Assembly (NCBI GenBank): GCA_024404495.1
Contig: JAKSPT010000011.1
Span: 1-64,000, forward strand
DNA from: Lachnospiraceae bacterium
GTDB lineage: Bacteria; Bacillota; Clostridia; Oscillospirales; CAG-272
Length of the DNA: 64,000 bases
Direction: 5' to 3'
Shown here: positions 17,211 to 25,091 of the stretch, in pieces
How positions within the stretch are numbered: the first letter of the stretch is position 1
How the letters are laid out: each line of letters begins with the position of its first letter
Made by a program: the position numbers and the translations under genes
Notes under the pieces: model-generated
Databases searched by the model: none
What the model was told of the DNA's origin: nothing
The model's input: only the letters and a program-made list of their open reading frames with translations

Positions 17211-18178
17211 CTCGTGATATCCTCGTGAACAAGGCAAAAGAGCTTCTGGCAAACGGCACCGTCGACCGCGTTTACGGTTGGAAAAAGGGTGAGTTTGCTT
17301 ACGACGTGACCCCCGCGCTCTTCAAGAGCGAAAAGGAACTCGACGAATTCGTTTTCGGCGATTTCTGCGGCGCCAACGTCTCGAAGTACCTCGTTGCCGA
17401 ATCGAAGAAAGCGGGCGGAAAGATCCTCGTCTTCCTCAAGCCCTGCGACACCTACAGCCTCAACCAGCTCACCACCGAGCACCGCGTTGACCGCGAAAAG
17501 ATCTACGCCGTCGGTATCCCCTGCGAGGGTATGCTGACCGGCTCCGCGCTGAAGGACAAGGTCGACAGCGTCCTCTCGGTCGAAACCGAGGGCGATACCG
17601 TCAAGGTAGAAACGCTTTACGACGGCGTAAAGACCTTCCCCGCTTCCGATCTGCTCCCCGACCGCTGCCGTAACTGCAAGTCGAAAAAGCACGTCACCTA
17701 CGACGAGCTGATCGGCGAGGACGGCGAGGTCCTTGACAGCGGCAGATTCGACGAGGTCGAAAAGCTTGAAAAGATGACCCCCGACGAACGCTTTGCCTTC
17801 TGGCAGGGCGAGCTTTCCCGCTGCATCCGCTGCAACGCCTGCCGTGACGTCTGCCCCGCCTGCACCTGCGAGAAATGCGTCTTCGACAACCCCAAATCGG
17901 GTCTCGAAAACAAAGCTGCCGCCGACAGCTTCGAGGAAAAGATGTTCCACATCATCCGTGCCTTCCACGTTGCCGGCCGCTGCACCGACTGCGGCGAATG
18001 CTCCCGCGTCTGCCCGCAGCACATCCCGCTCCACCTCCTCAACCGCAAGTTCATCAAGGATATGAACACCTTCTACGGCGAGTATCAGGCGGGCGAGGTC
18101 GTCGGGAACCGTCCTCCGGTCGTCAATTACACGAAGGAAGACATCGAGCCTTCCGAAGCAGTGAAGAGGGGTGAATGA
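17198..18178 (+). CDS. Iron-sulfur oxidoreductase subunit, FlxC/FrhB-like
   Basis: This 326-residue cytoplasmic protein has an N-terminal domain with a KPCDT segment (81-85), reminiscent of F420-hydrogenase/formate dehydrogenase beta-type proteins. A cysteine pair CRNC (157-160) is followed by two C-terminal [4Fe-4S] motifs (Cys209-212-215-219 and Cys262-265-268-272), plus extra cysteines in PACTCEKC. In Flx-Hdr complexes two such iron-sulfur proteins sit between the FAD/NAD subunit and the FlxD subunit. Which of the pair equals FlxB and which FlxC cannot be decided from sequence inspection. The GGAGG site and the 13-bp overlap with flxD support translational coupling. Confidence 0.78.
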   Translation: MQKVTRDILVNKAKELLANGTVDRVYGWKKGEFAYDVTPALFKSEKELDEFVFGDFCGANVSKYLVAESKKAGGKILVFLKPCDTYSLNQLTTEHRVDREKIYAVGIPCEGMLTGSALKDKVDSVLSVETEGDTVKVETLYDGVKTFPASDLLPDRCRNCKSKKHVTYDELIGEDGEVLDSGRFDEVEKLEKMTPDERFAFWQGELSRCIRCNACRDVCPACTCEKCVFDNPKSGLENKAAADSFEEKMFHIIRAFHVAGRCTDCGECSRVCPQHIPLHLLNRKFIKDMNTFYGEYQAGEVVGNRPPVVNYTKEDIEPSEAVKRGE

Positions 18179-18179
18179 T

Positions 18180-19211
18180 ATGCGTAAAATTGCAAAAAGC
18201 GCGCTTGATTCTCTCTTTGCCGCGATGAGCGAGAGCAAAAAGGTCTATCTTCCCGTTGACGGGGAAGGCGGCGCGAGATATCAGCTCTGGACCGAGGGCA
18301 CCGTCCTCTCCGAGGCTGTCAACACCGTCCGCAGCGCGAAGGATTTCTTCTTCCCGCAGACCGAAAACCTCGTGGAATTCAAAATGGAGGGCAAAAAGCT
18401 CGACGTCATCGACGTCAGACGGGAAACCGAGGATTTCGTGATCTTCGGCGTCCGCGCCTGCGACGTCCGCAGCTTTGATATCCTCGACCGCGTCTTCCTC
18501 GGCGCTCCGGTCGACACCTACTACAAGAACCGCCGCGAGCACGGCGTCATCGTCTCCCTCGCGTGCAATAAGCCCGCCGAGACCTGCTTCTGTCAGACCT
18601 TCGGCATCGACGCCTCCGCGCCCGCGGGCGATATCGTCTGCCACATGACCGACGATACCCTCTTCCTCGACGCGAAGACCGAGAAGGGCGAAAAGCTCCT
18701 CGCTACCCTCGAAGGCGTCACCGAGCCCTGCGCCGACAGCGCCGCCGACGAACAGAAGGCGCTGATCCGTTCCCGTCTTGACAAGCTCCCGCTGAAGGGA
18801 CTCACCGCAGACAAATTCGGCGGCGACAAGACCAAGGAATTCTTCAACGATCCCGCGTGGGCTTCCCTTTCCGAGTCCTGCCTCGGATGCGGTACCTGCA
18901 CCTTCGTCTGCCCCACCTGCCAGTGCTACGATATCAAGGACTTCAAGACCGCCGACGGCGTCCGCAGATTCCGCTGCTGGGACTCCTGCATGTATTCCGA
19001 GTTCACGAAGATGTCCGCCGGTCAGCCCCGTCTGACCCAGAAGGAACGCTTCCGTCAGCGCTTCATGCACAAGCTGGTCTACTATCCGGCAAATAACGAA
19101 GGGATCTTCGGCTGCGTCGGATGCGGCAGATGCCTTGCCAAGTGCCCGATCCAGATGAATATCGTCAAGGTCATGAAAAAGCTCGGCGAAGGAGGAGACA
19201 AAAATGATTGA
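18180..19211 (+). CDS. Iron-sulfur oxidoreductase subunit, FlxB/AsrA/HydB-like
   Basis: This 343-residue protein resembles the iron-sulfur subunit shared by anaerobic sulfite reductase (AsrA), sulfhydrogenase (HydB) and Flx complexes. It has an N-terminal domain with FGVRACDVRSFDILDRVF (about 90-107) and LACNKPAETCFCQTFG, then two C-terminal ferredoxin motifs (CLGCGTCTFVCP and CVGCGRCLAKCP). The ATG at 18180 is preferred over an in-frame GTG at 18171 because a GAGGGG site sits eight bases upstream. It overlaps the next gene by eight bases. Pairing with an AsrB/HydG-type FAD/NAD subunit next door is the usual arrangement. No catalytic sulfite reductase or hydrogenase subunit is present. Confidence 0.8.
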   Translation: MRKIAKSALDSLFAAMSESKKVYLPVDGEGGARYQLWTEGTVLSEAVNTVRSAKDFFFPQTENLVEFKMEGKKLDVIDVRRETEDFVIFGVRACDVRSFDILDRVFLGAPVDTYYKNRREHGVIVSLACNKPAETCFCQTFGIDASAPAGDIVCHMTDDTLFLDAKTEKGEKLLATLEGVTEPCADSAADEQKALIRSRLDKLPLKGLTADKFGGDKTKEFFNDPAWASLSESCLGCGTCTFVCPTCQCYDIKDFKTADGVRRFRCWDSCMYSEFTKMSAGQPRLTQKERFRQRFMHKLVYYPANNEGIFGCVGCGRCLAKCPIQMNIVKVMKKLGEGGDKND

Positions 19212-20037
19212 TATGAAAGAACCTCTGATGCCCGTCGTCGGCGAGGTCGTCGACATCCGGCTGGATACGCCCGATATCAAGACCTTCCGCGTCGTCACGC
19301 CCGACGGCAAAAAGGCGTTCGAGCACCGTCCCGGACAGTGCGCCATGCTCTCGATCCCCGGCGTCGGCGAGGCGATGTTCTCCATCACCTCTTCCCCCAC
19401 CAATACCGAGTATATGGAATTCTCCATCAAGAAGTGCGGCTGCGTCACCGAGTGGCTCCACTCGATGGAGGTCGGTCAGCAGATCACCATCCGCGGTCCT
19501 TACGGCAATCCCTTCCCGGTCGACGACGTGTTCGCCGGAAAGAATCTGCTCTTCATCGCGGGCGGCGTCGGACTTGCCCCGCTCCGTTCTGTCATCAACT
19601 ACTGCCGTCACTACCGTGACCGCTACGGCAAGATCGACATCGTTTACGGTTCGAGAAGCAAGGACGACCTCCTCGACTACAAGGAGATCATCGACGAATG
19701 GGCAAACGACGCAAACGTCCACGTCCACCTCACGATCGACCGTGAGCAGGAAGGCTGGGACGGTCACGTCGGATTCGTTCCGAACTACGTCAAGGAGCTC
19801 GGCTTCGACACCGACAAGATCGCGGTCCTCTGCGGTCCTCCCGTCATGATCAAGTTCACCCTTGCCGGTCTCTACGAGCTCGGCTTTGAAAAGACGCAGA
19901 TCTACACCACCCTCGAGCTTCGCATGAAATGCGGCATCGGCAAGTGCGGCAGATGCAACGTCGGCAGCAAATACGTCTGCAAGGACGGTCCCGTTTTCCG
20001 CTTCGACCAGCTCGACGAGCTGCCGGATGAATATTAA
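19204..20037 (+). CDS. flxA: FAD/NAD(P)-binding oxidoreductase subunit, FlxA/AsrB/HydG-like
   Basis: This 277-residue protein has the ferredoxin-NADP reductase fold. An FAD-binding beta-barrel contains the FSITSSP segment (about 60-66), an NAD-binding domain carries AGGVGLAPLRS (about 120-130), and a C-terminal [2Fe-2S] site reads MKCGIGKCGRCNVG...VC, like DHODH electron-transfer subunits. It is the probable entry point for NADH electrons into the Hdr-Flx complex. A GGAGG site lies at the correct distance from the ATG. It is followed 18 bp later by frdB. NADH versus NADPH preference cannot be read from the sequence with certainty. Confidence 0.87.
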   Translation: MIDMKEPLMPVVGEVVDIRLDTPDIKTFRVVTPDGKKAFEHRPGQCAMLSIPGVGEAMFSITSSPTNTEYMEFSIKKCGCVTEWLHSMEVGQQITIRGPYGNPFPVDDVFAGKNLLFIAGGVGLAPLRSVINYCRHYRDRYGKIDIVYGSRSKDDLLDYKEIIDEWANDANVHVHLTIDREQEGWDGHVGFVPNYVKELGFDTDKIAVLCGPPVMIKFTLAGLYELGFEKTQIYTTLELRMKCGIGKCGRCNVGSKYVCKDGPVFRFDQLDELPDEY

Positions 20038-20055
20038 GAGGAGAAATCAGAGAAT

Positions 20056-20730
20056 ATGGAAAACATGGTAAACGTTTACCTTTTCGGTAAAAAATACAGC
20101 GTTCCGGACAACCTGACCATCATGCGTGCGATGGAATACGCCGGATACCAGCTCGTCCGCGGCTGCGGCTGCCGTAACGGCTTCTGCGGCGCCTGCGCGA
20201 CCATCTACCGCATCAAGGGCGACACCACCCTGCGCACCTGCCTCGCCTGCCAGACCAAGGTCGAGAACGATATGTATATCGCGACCCTCCCCTTCTTCCC
20301 GCTCGTCAAGCAGGTCTACGACATCGAAAAGGTCAAGCCCACCGAGCAGATCATGATGCAGCTCTACCCCGAGATCTACGCCTGCGTCGGCTGCAACGCC
20401 TGCACCAAGGCGTGCACCCAGAGCCTCAACGTCATGCAGTACATCGCTTACGCGCAGAGAGGCGAATTCGACAAGTGCGCCGAAGAGTCCTTTGACTGCG
20501 TGATGTGCGGCTGCTGCTCCGCGCGCTGCCCCGCCGGCATCTCCCATCCGCAGGTCGCGATGCTTGCCCGCCGTCTGAACGGCAAGTACCTCGCGCCCGC
20601 GACCGAGCATCTGGAAAACCGCGTGAAAGAGATCGAAAACGGCACCTTCACCGAGCTGATCGAAGCCCTGATGGGCAAGCCGGTCGAAGAGCTGAAAGAG
20701 CTCTACAACAACCGCGAGATCGAAAAGTAA
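20056..20730 (+). CDS. frdB: Fumarate reductase/succinate dehydrogenase iron-sulfur subunit
   Basis: This 224-residue protein has an N-terminal [2Fe-2S] domain (Cys37-39-44-47 and Cys62-65) and two C-terminal cubane motifs (Cys110-113-116-120 and Cys148-151-154-158). In contrast to thiol:fumarate reductase TfrB it has no fused HdrB-like CCG domain. It also differs from membrane SdhB/FrdB in cluster spacing, its third motif lacking the usual [3Fe-4S] pattern. It is followed 15 bp later by frdA, and no membrane anchor gene (frdC/frdD) is near. It is therefore predicted to be a soluble electron link between the Hdr-Flx complex and FrdA. Confidence 0.85.
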   Translation: MENMVNVYLFGKKYSVPDNLTIMRAMEYAGYQLVRGCGCRNGFCGACATIYRIKGDTTLRTCLACQTKVENDMYIATLPFFPLVKQVYDIEKVKPTEQIMMQLYPEIYACVGCNACTKACTQSLNVMQYIAYAQRGEFDKCAEESFDCVMCGCCSARCPAGISHPQVAMLARRLNGKYLAPATEHLENRVKEIENGTFTELIEALMGKPVEELKELYNNREIEK

Positions 20731-20745
20731 GAGGGGGATACCATC

Positions 20746-22347
20746 ATGTACGGAAAAGAATTTGAAGAATCCCTGAAGGCGGTCGCCGCGGCGAGAGACG
20801 CGAACATCGCCTACGAGCCCGCCCGTATGACGGCAAAGGAAAAGGAAGACCTCCTTGCCGCTTACCATCCCGACTATAAGAAGAGCGAGTTCCGTGAGCT
20901 GCGCGTCGGCGCCAACAAGGGCGAGGCGCTCCCCCACGAGCTCTGCGATATGCTCGAGGCAAAGAGCCGCATCAAGGCGGAGGATATCGACCTCGACCAT
21001 CCGACCTACGACGTTGACGTTCTGATCATCGGCGGCGGCGGCGCGGGCTCCTCCGCGGCGATCGAAGCCGACAACGCCGGCGCAAAGGTCATGATCGTCA
21101 CCAAGCTCCGCATCGGTGACGCGAACACGATGATGGCGGAAGGCGGCATTCAGGCTGCCGACAAGCCGAACGACTCCCCCGCGATCCACTTCCTCGACGC
21201 TTACGGCGGCGGTCACTTCGCGGCAAAGCGCGACCTGCTCGCAAAGTTGGTCACCTCCGCTCCCGACGCGATCCTCTGGCTGAACAAGCTCGGCGTTGAG
21301 TTCGACAAGGCGCCCGACGGCACGATGATCACCACCCACGGCGGCGGCACCTCTCGCAAGCGTATGCACGCCGCAAAGGACTATTCCGGCGCGGAGATCA
21401 TGCGTACCCTGCGCGACGAGGTCCTCAACCGCGGTATTCCGGTCATCGAGTTCACCTCCGCGATCGAGCTGATCCTTGACGAAAACGGCAAGGCGGCAGG
21501 CGCGGTCCTGATGAACATGGAGACCAAGGAGATCATGGTCGCCCGTGCAAAGACGGTCATCATCGCCACCGGCGGTGCGGGCAGAATGCACTATCAGGGC
21601 TTCCCGACCTCCAACCACTACGGCGCTACCGCGGACGGTCTCGTCCTCGGCTACCGCGTCGGCGCGAAGCTCCTTTACGCCGATACCCTTCAGTACCATC
21701 CCACCGGCGCCGCTTACCCGCAGCAGATCTTCGGTGCGCTCGTTACCGAAAAGGTCCGTTCGCTCGGCGCGAAGCTGGTCAACCGCGACGGTAAGGTCTT
21801 CATGCACCCGCTGGAGACCCGTGACGTTGCCGCGGCTTCCATCATCCGTGAATGCTCCGATCACGCCGAGGGCGTCGATACCGGTGACGGTCTCGCCGTC
21901 TGGCTCGACACGCCGATGATCGAAAAGATCGGCGGCGAGGGCACGATCGAAAAGAGAATCCCCGCGATGATGCGTATGTTCGCTTCCTTCGGCATCGATA
22001 TCCGCAAGGAACCGATCCTCGTTTACCCGACCCTCCACTACCAGAACGGCGGTCTTGACATCAACGTTGACGGCGAGACCACGAACGTGAAGAATCTCTT
22101 CGTTGCCGGTGAGGCAGTCGGCGGGATCCACGGCAGAAACCGTCTGATGGGCAACTCCCTGCTCGATATCATCGTCTTCGGCAGAAGCGCCGGCAAGAAC
22201 GCCGCCGCCAAGGCAAAGGAGACCGAGGTCGGCAAGCTGACCCTTTCCCACATCGCCAAGTTCGACGCGGAGCGTGACGCTGCCGGCATCGAAACGAACC
22301 TCGTTTCCCCGAAGCTGCTCCCCGATTACGCGAGAAAGTTCAACTAA
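20746..22347 (+). CDS. frdA: Fumarate reductase flavoprotein subunit
   Basis: This 533-residue FAD enzyme should reduce fumarate to succinate. Visible motifs are the FAD-binding IIGGGGAGSSAA (94-105), the AEGGIQAA segment, HGGGTSRKRMHAAKDYSG, the LQYHPTGAAYP active-site His segment, LETRDVAAA near the catalytic Arg, HYQNGGLDIN and the C-terminal GRNRLMGNSLLD FAD contact. It has an unusual N-terminal extension of about 85 residues before the flavin domain, and it is shorter at the C-terminus than typical FrdA (about 580-600). No Tat or Sec signal is present, so it acts in the cytoplasm. L-aspartate oxidase is a close relative, but the adjacent FrdB and the operon context favour fumarate reductase. 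Confidence 0.88.
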   Translation: MYGKEFEESLKAVAAARDANIAYEPARMTAKEKEDLLAAYHPDYKKSEFRELRVGANKGEALPHELCDMLEAKSRIKAEDIDLDHPTYDVDVLIIGGGGAGSSAAIEADNAGAKVMIVTKLRIGDANTMMAEGGIQAADKPNDSPAIHFLDAYGGGHFAAKRDLLAKLVTSAPDAILWLNKLGVEFDKAPDGTMITTHGGGTSRKRMHAAKDYSGAEIMRTLRDEVLNRGIPVIEFTSAIELILDENGKAAGAVLMNMETKEIMVARAKTVIIATGGAGRMHYQGFPTSNHYGATADGLVLGYRVGAKLLYADTLQYHPTGAAYPQQIFGALVTEKVRSLGAKLVNRDGKVFMHPLETRDVAAASIIRECSDHAEGVDTGDGLAVWLDTPMIEKIGGEGTIEKRIPAMMRMFASFGIDIRKEPILVYPTLHYQNGGLDINVDGETTNVKNLFVAGEAVGGIHGRNRLMGNSLLDIIVFGRSAGKNAAAKAKETEVGKLTLSHIAKFDAERDAAGIETNLVSPKLLPDYARKFN

Positions 22348-22366
22348 TTTAGATCAAAGGATAATG

Positions 22367-22402
22367 TTTACTCCCGCCGATAAACGCTTCGGCGGGAGTA
22401 AA
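22367..22402. other. Intercistronic hairpin between frdA and the transporter
   Basis: A 13-bp perfect stem TTTACTCCCGCCG with its complement has a 10-base loop and no T run after it on the plus strand. It is probably not a full terminator. It could stabilise the upstream mRNA or attenuate the transporter gene, whose start lacks a good ribosome binding site. Confidence 0.65.
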
Positions 22403-22416
22403 ATACGGTATTCATT

Positions 22417-23694
22417 ATGAGTCTGTTTGGCGGAGTCATCTCCATCACCGGAGTCGCCTATCTGATGTTCTGCGTCTTCGTGATCGCCGCGCTCGGTTAT
22501 CTGCTCGGCAGGATCACGGTCAAGGGCGTTTCTCTCGGCACCGCGGGCGTCTTCATCGTCGCCCTCCTCTTCGGCGCGTTCTTCTACGAGAGCGTCTGCA
22601 ATACGCTTCCCGTCAAGGTCGCCGGCATTGCCGTCACGAACTACGCGTCTCAGGCACTCAAGGTCATCGAAAACATCGGTCTCGTCTTCTTCGTCACCGC
22701 GGTTGGCTTCATCGCCGGTCCGAACTTCTTCAAGAACCTGAAGAAGAACTTCAAGTCCTACATCCTGCTCGGCGTCATCATCATCCTCGCCGGCGGTCTC
22801 ACCTGCGTCGGCTGCTATTACCTCGGCAGAGGCGCGGAAGAGGATCCCAAGCAGTTCGTCGCGATGCTCGACGGCATCCTGTCGGGCGCGCTGACCTCCA
22901 CGCCGGGCTTCTCCGCCGCTAAGGAGACCGTGAAAAACGTGTACGAGGGCAGTACCGCCTCCGCTTACGAAAGCGCCGTCACGGTCGGTCACGGTATCGC
23001 GTACCTCTTCGGCGTCATCGGCGTCGTTCTCTTCGTTCAGCTCATTCCCAAGTTTGCCAAGGCAAATATGGAGGAGGAGCGCGCAAAGCTCGTTTCGGTC
23101 GACGTCGGTGCCAAGAAGGAATACAAGGGAAAGCTGATCAACATCGATCCGCTCGGCATCGCGGCGTTCGCGCTCGCGGCGTTCATCGGTATCTTCATCG
23201 GCTCGATCAAGATCCCGCTCTCCGCAAAGGGGCTGAGCGGCACCTGCTTCTCACTGACCACCACCGGCGGCACGCTGATCGCGGCGCTCGTCTTCGGTCA
23301 CTTCGCGCACTTCGGTCCGGTCAACGTCACCCCGAACAAGAAAATGCTCGAGGTCTTCCGTGAGCTCGGTCTGATGCTCTTCCTCATCGGCGCGGGCATT
23401 CCCGGCGGCGCGGACTTCGTTGAGTACTTCAAGCCGGTCTACTTCCTCTACGGCGCGCTGATGACCCTCGTTCCGATGCTCATCGGCTACCTCTTCGCAA
23501 AGTACGTTCTGAAGCTGAGCCTCCTCAACAACCTCGGCTCGATCACCGGCGGTATGACCTCCACTCCCGCGCTCGGCACGCTGATCAACGTGTCCGGCAC
23601 CGAGGACGTCGCCTCCGCCTACGCCGCGACCTACCCGATCGCGCTGCTCGCCGTGGTTCTGGTCTCCCAGTTCCTCATCGTGATCTTCGGTTAA
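22417..23694 (+). CDS. AspT/YidE-family transporter, probable dicarboxylate exporter
   Basis: This 425-residue membrane protein has two homologous halves, each with about five membrane helices and the family's repeated motif: GALTSTPGFSAA in the first half and GGMTSTPALGTL in the second. A hydrophilic loop (about 205-245) separates the halves. Characterised AspT proteins exchange aspartate for alanine, and relatives in succinate producers act on succinate. The position at the end of a succinate-forming operon makes succinate export or fumarate/aspartate:succinate exchange the best inference. No good ribosome binding site precedes the ATG at 22417; an alternative ATG 48 bp downstream has a GGAG site but would cut into the first helix. 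Confidence 0.82.
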   Translation: MSLFGGVISITGVAYLMFCVFVIAALGYLLGRITVKGVSLGTAGVFIVALLFGAFFYESVCNTLPVKVAGIAVTNYASQALKVIENIGLVFFVTAVGFIAGPNFFKNLKKNFKSYILLGVIIILAGGLTCVGCYYLGRGAEEDPKQFVAMLDGILSGALTSTPGFSAAKETVKNVYEGSTASAYESAVTVGHGIAYLFGVIGVVLFVQLIPKFAKANMEEERAKLVSVDVGAKKEYKGKLINIDPLGIAAFALAAFIGIFIGSIKIPLSAKGLSGTCFSLTTTGGTLIAALVFGHFAHFGPVNVTPNKKMLEVFRELGLMLFLIGAGIPGGADFVEYFKPVYFLYGALMTLVPMLIGYLFAKYVLKLSLLNNLGSITGGMTSTPALGTLINVSGTEDVASAYAATYPIALLAVVLVSQFLIVIFG

Positions 23695-23708
23695 ACGCAA
23701 ATCAAATC

Positions 23709-23747
23709 AAAAAGCCTTTCGCAGTCAACCGCGAAAGGCTTTTTTTA
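23709..23747. terminator. Terminator at the end of the succinate operon
   Basis: The stem AAAGCCTTTCGC/GCGAAAGGCTTT lies between A and T runs. It can serve both the plus-strand operon and the convergent minus-strand operon ending at 23745. Confidence 0.9.
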
Positions 23748-24323
23748 ATCGTAATAGACTTCGTAATCGGGAAACGCTTCCCACTCGGGGAAAGAGGTGA
23801 TCAGCGAAACGATCTTCTCCTTCGTCAGCATGAACTGCCGCGCTTCCTCGGAAAAGCAGTTGTTCGGAGTACCGTAGGCGATCTCCTCACAGGTCACGGT
23901 CTTTGTGACGCCGTTCGCCGTCGCGGAAAGAATCACCGTCTGATTCGGCTCGGAGGTATAGATGATTTCCGCGCCGGGCGCGTTGAAGGGGTCGTAAACG
24001 TCGGGATAGGCGGTAAGATCGATATCGACGAACAGATACCGATAGACCGTTTTCAGCTCTTCTTCGGACATTTTCACGTATTTCGTGTATTTCCCGATAT
24101 GCTCCGTGTCCTTGGTTTTCACCAGTTTTCCGCTCGCGCTGTCGTAGGAGCTGATCCCGTATGTGTTCCACACGATCGAAAAGGAGAAATCCTCCGGCAG
24201 TTCAATTTCCTCGTTCTCAGGGGCAGGCGTACCGGCTTTATGCTGAACGGGGCCGACGCAGGAAGAAACCGAAAGCAGAACGAGAAGCGCGGCAAGCAGT
24301 ACCGAAAAGCGGCGTATTGTCAT
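23745..24323 (-). CDS. Lipoprotein of unknown function
   Basis: This 192-residue protein has a lipoprotein signal peptide with lipobox SVSSC at about residue 22, so it should be anchored outside the membrane. The mature part (about 170 residues) has alternating strands, including FSIVWNTYGISSYDSASGKLVK and TVILSATANGVTKTVTCEE, and no recognised domain. It is the last gene of the ECF-serpin operon and overlaps the preceding small membrane gene by four bases. Its role is presumably tied to the cell surface. Confidence 0.65.
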   Translation of the reverse strand: MTIRRFSVLLAALLVLLSVSSCVGPVQHKAGTPAPENEEIELPEDFSFSIVWNTYGISSYDSASGKLVKTKDTEHIGKYTKYVKMSEEELKTVYRYLFVDIDLTAYPDVYDPFNAPGAEIIYTSEPNQTVILSATANGVTKTVTCEEIAYGTPNNCFSEEARQFMLTKEKIVSLITSFPEWEAFPDYEVYYD

Positions 24324-24577
24324 TTTTCTTTTTCCTCCGGATCGTTTTCGTGCAAAGCCTCTTCGGATTCCGTTTTTTCGGTCTCCGTACGCTTTGCCGC
24401 TTTTTTCTTTCGTAAAAGGATCACGGTAAAAGCGATTGCCGCAAGCAGGATCACGGCGCAGACGATCAGAAGGATCAGGTCGGTGTTCCCGTTTTTGGGC
24501 AGAACCAAAGGCGAGACGTCGGACGGAGCGCGGAAGGTCTCGCCCGGATAAACGACGTCAAGAAAGATCATCTTCAT
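24320..24577 (-). CDS. Small single-pass membrane protein (M-x-IFLD type)
   Basis: This 85-residue protein begins MKMIFLDVVYPG and has one membrane helix at about 34-55. A highly charged cytoplasmic tail rich in Lys and Glu follows. The N-terminus resembles that of the 59-residue protein encoded just upstream, so the two look like diverged tandem paralogues. It overlaps the upstream gene by 20 bp and the downstream lipoprotein gene by four. The function is unknown; a role as an accessory subunit of the neighbouring membrane proteins is possible. Confidence 0.6.
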   Translation of the reverse strand: MKMIFLDVVYPGETFRAPSDVSPLVLPKNGNTDLILLIVCAVILLAAIAFTVILLRKKKAAKRTETEKTESEEALHENDPEEKEK

Positions 24578-24737
24578 TTTCTTTCTTCTCCTTGTTCTTT
24601 TTCTTTTTGATAAAAATGATCACGAAAGCGATCGCGGCGCACAGGATCACCCCGCCGATCACGATCGGAAGGATCCGCGACGCAAGGTCCCCGGCAATTT
24701 CGATCGGGGTAAGGGCGTCAAGAAAAATCAATGTCAT
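24558..24737 (-). CDS. 59-residue single-pass membrane protein
   Basis: This short gene reads MTLIFLDALTPIEIAGD at its N-terminus, then has one membrane helix (about 22-43, containing ILPIVIGGVILCAA). It ends in a charged tail (KKKKNKEKK, then acidic). It has a GAAAGGATGAT ribosome binding site eight bases upstream of the ATG. Its first residues and overall plan match the 85-residue protein encoded directly downstream, which supports it as a real gene. Codon use resembles the neighbours. The function is unknown. Confidence 0.6.
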   Translation of the reverse strand: MTLIFLDALTPIEIAGDLASRILPIVIGGVILCAAIAFVIIFIKKKKNKEKKENEDDLS

Positions 24738-24746
24738 ATCATCCTT

Positions 24747-25091
24747 TCAAAGCAGAATCAGACCGATAAGAAATGAAAGCGCGTTGACACCGAGGGAATA
24801 CAGAAGACACTTTTTGCGGTTTTCTTCCAAAAGAACGCGGTAAAGCGCCGCCTCGATGAAGACGACGGCGATCTCAAGGACTCCGACCGAGGCGCCGTAA
24901 AGCAGTCCGACCGCGCCGAGATGACGGAGGACAAGCAGGATCAGATTGAGCGCGGGATTGGTCGCGGCGTTGCAGATCACGCTCGCCATGAACCGTTCCT
25001 TCCGCGGGGCGAAAAAGAAGGCGGGGATCGCTTCGAGGACGGCAGTCACGATCAGCGCGAGGGCAAGTCCGCCGAGTTCCCCCGGACTCAT
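24747..25091 (-). CDS. Small polytopic membrane protein of unknown function
   Basis: This 114-residue protein has about four hydrophobic helices: residues 6-28, about 38-60, about 62-83 and 95-113. It contains a FFFAPRKERF loop and an NAATNPALN segment between the first and second helices. No family name was recognised. It overlaps the MFS transporter gene by four bases (ATGA), so the two are probably translationally coupled and may work together. Confidence 0.6.
   Translation of the reverse strand: MSPGELGGLALALIVTAVLEAIPAFFFAPRKERFMASVICNAATNPALNLILLVLRHLGAVGLLYGASVGVLEIAVVFIEAALYRVLLEENRKKCLLYSLGVNALSFLIGLILL

Noticed and set aside
16770..20037. MvhADG-type [NiFe] hydrogenase linked to Hdr
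   Set aside because: Only the MvhD-like subunit is present. There are no large or small hydrogenase subunits; an FAD/NAD subunit takes their place, as in Flx complexes.
18180..20037. Anaerobic sulfite reductase AsrAB
   Set aside because: The two proteins resemble AsrA and AsrB, but no catalytic AsrC with siroheme follows and the context is Hdr-Flx.
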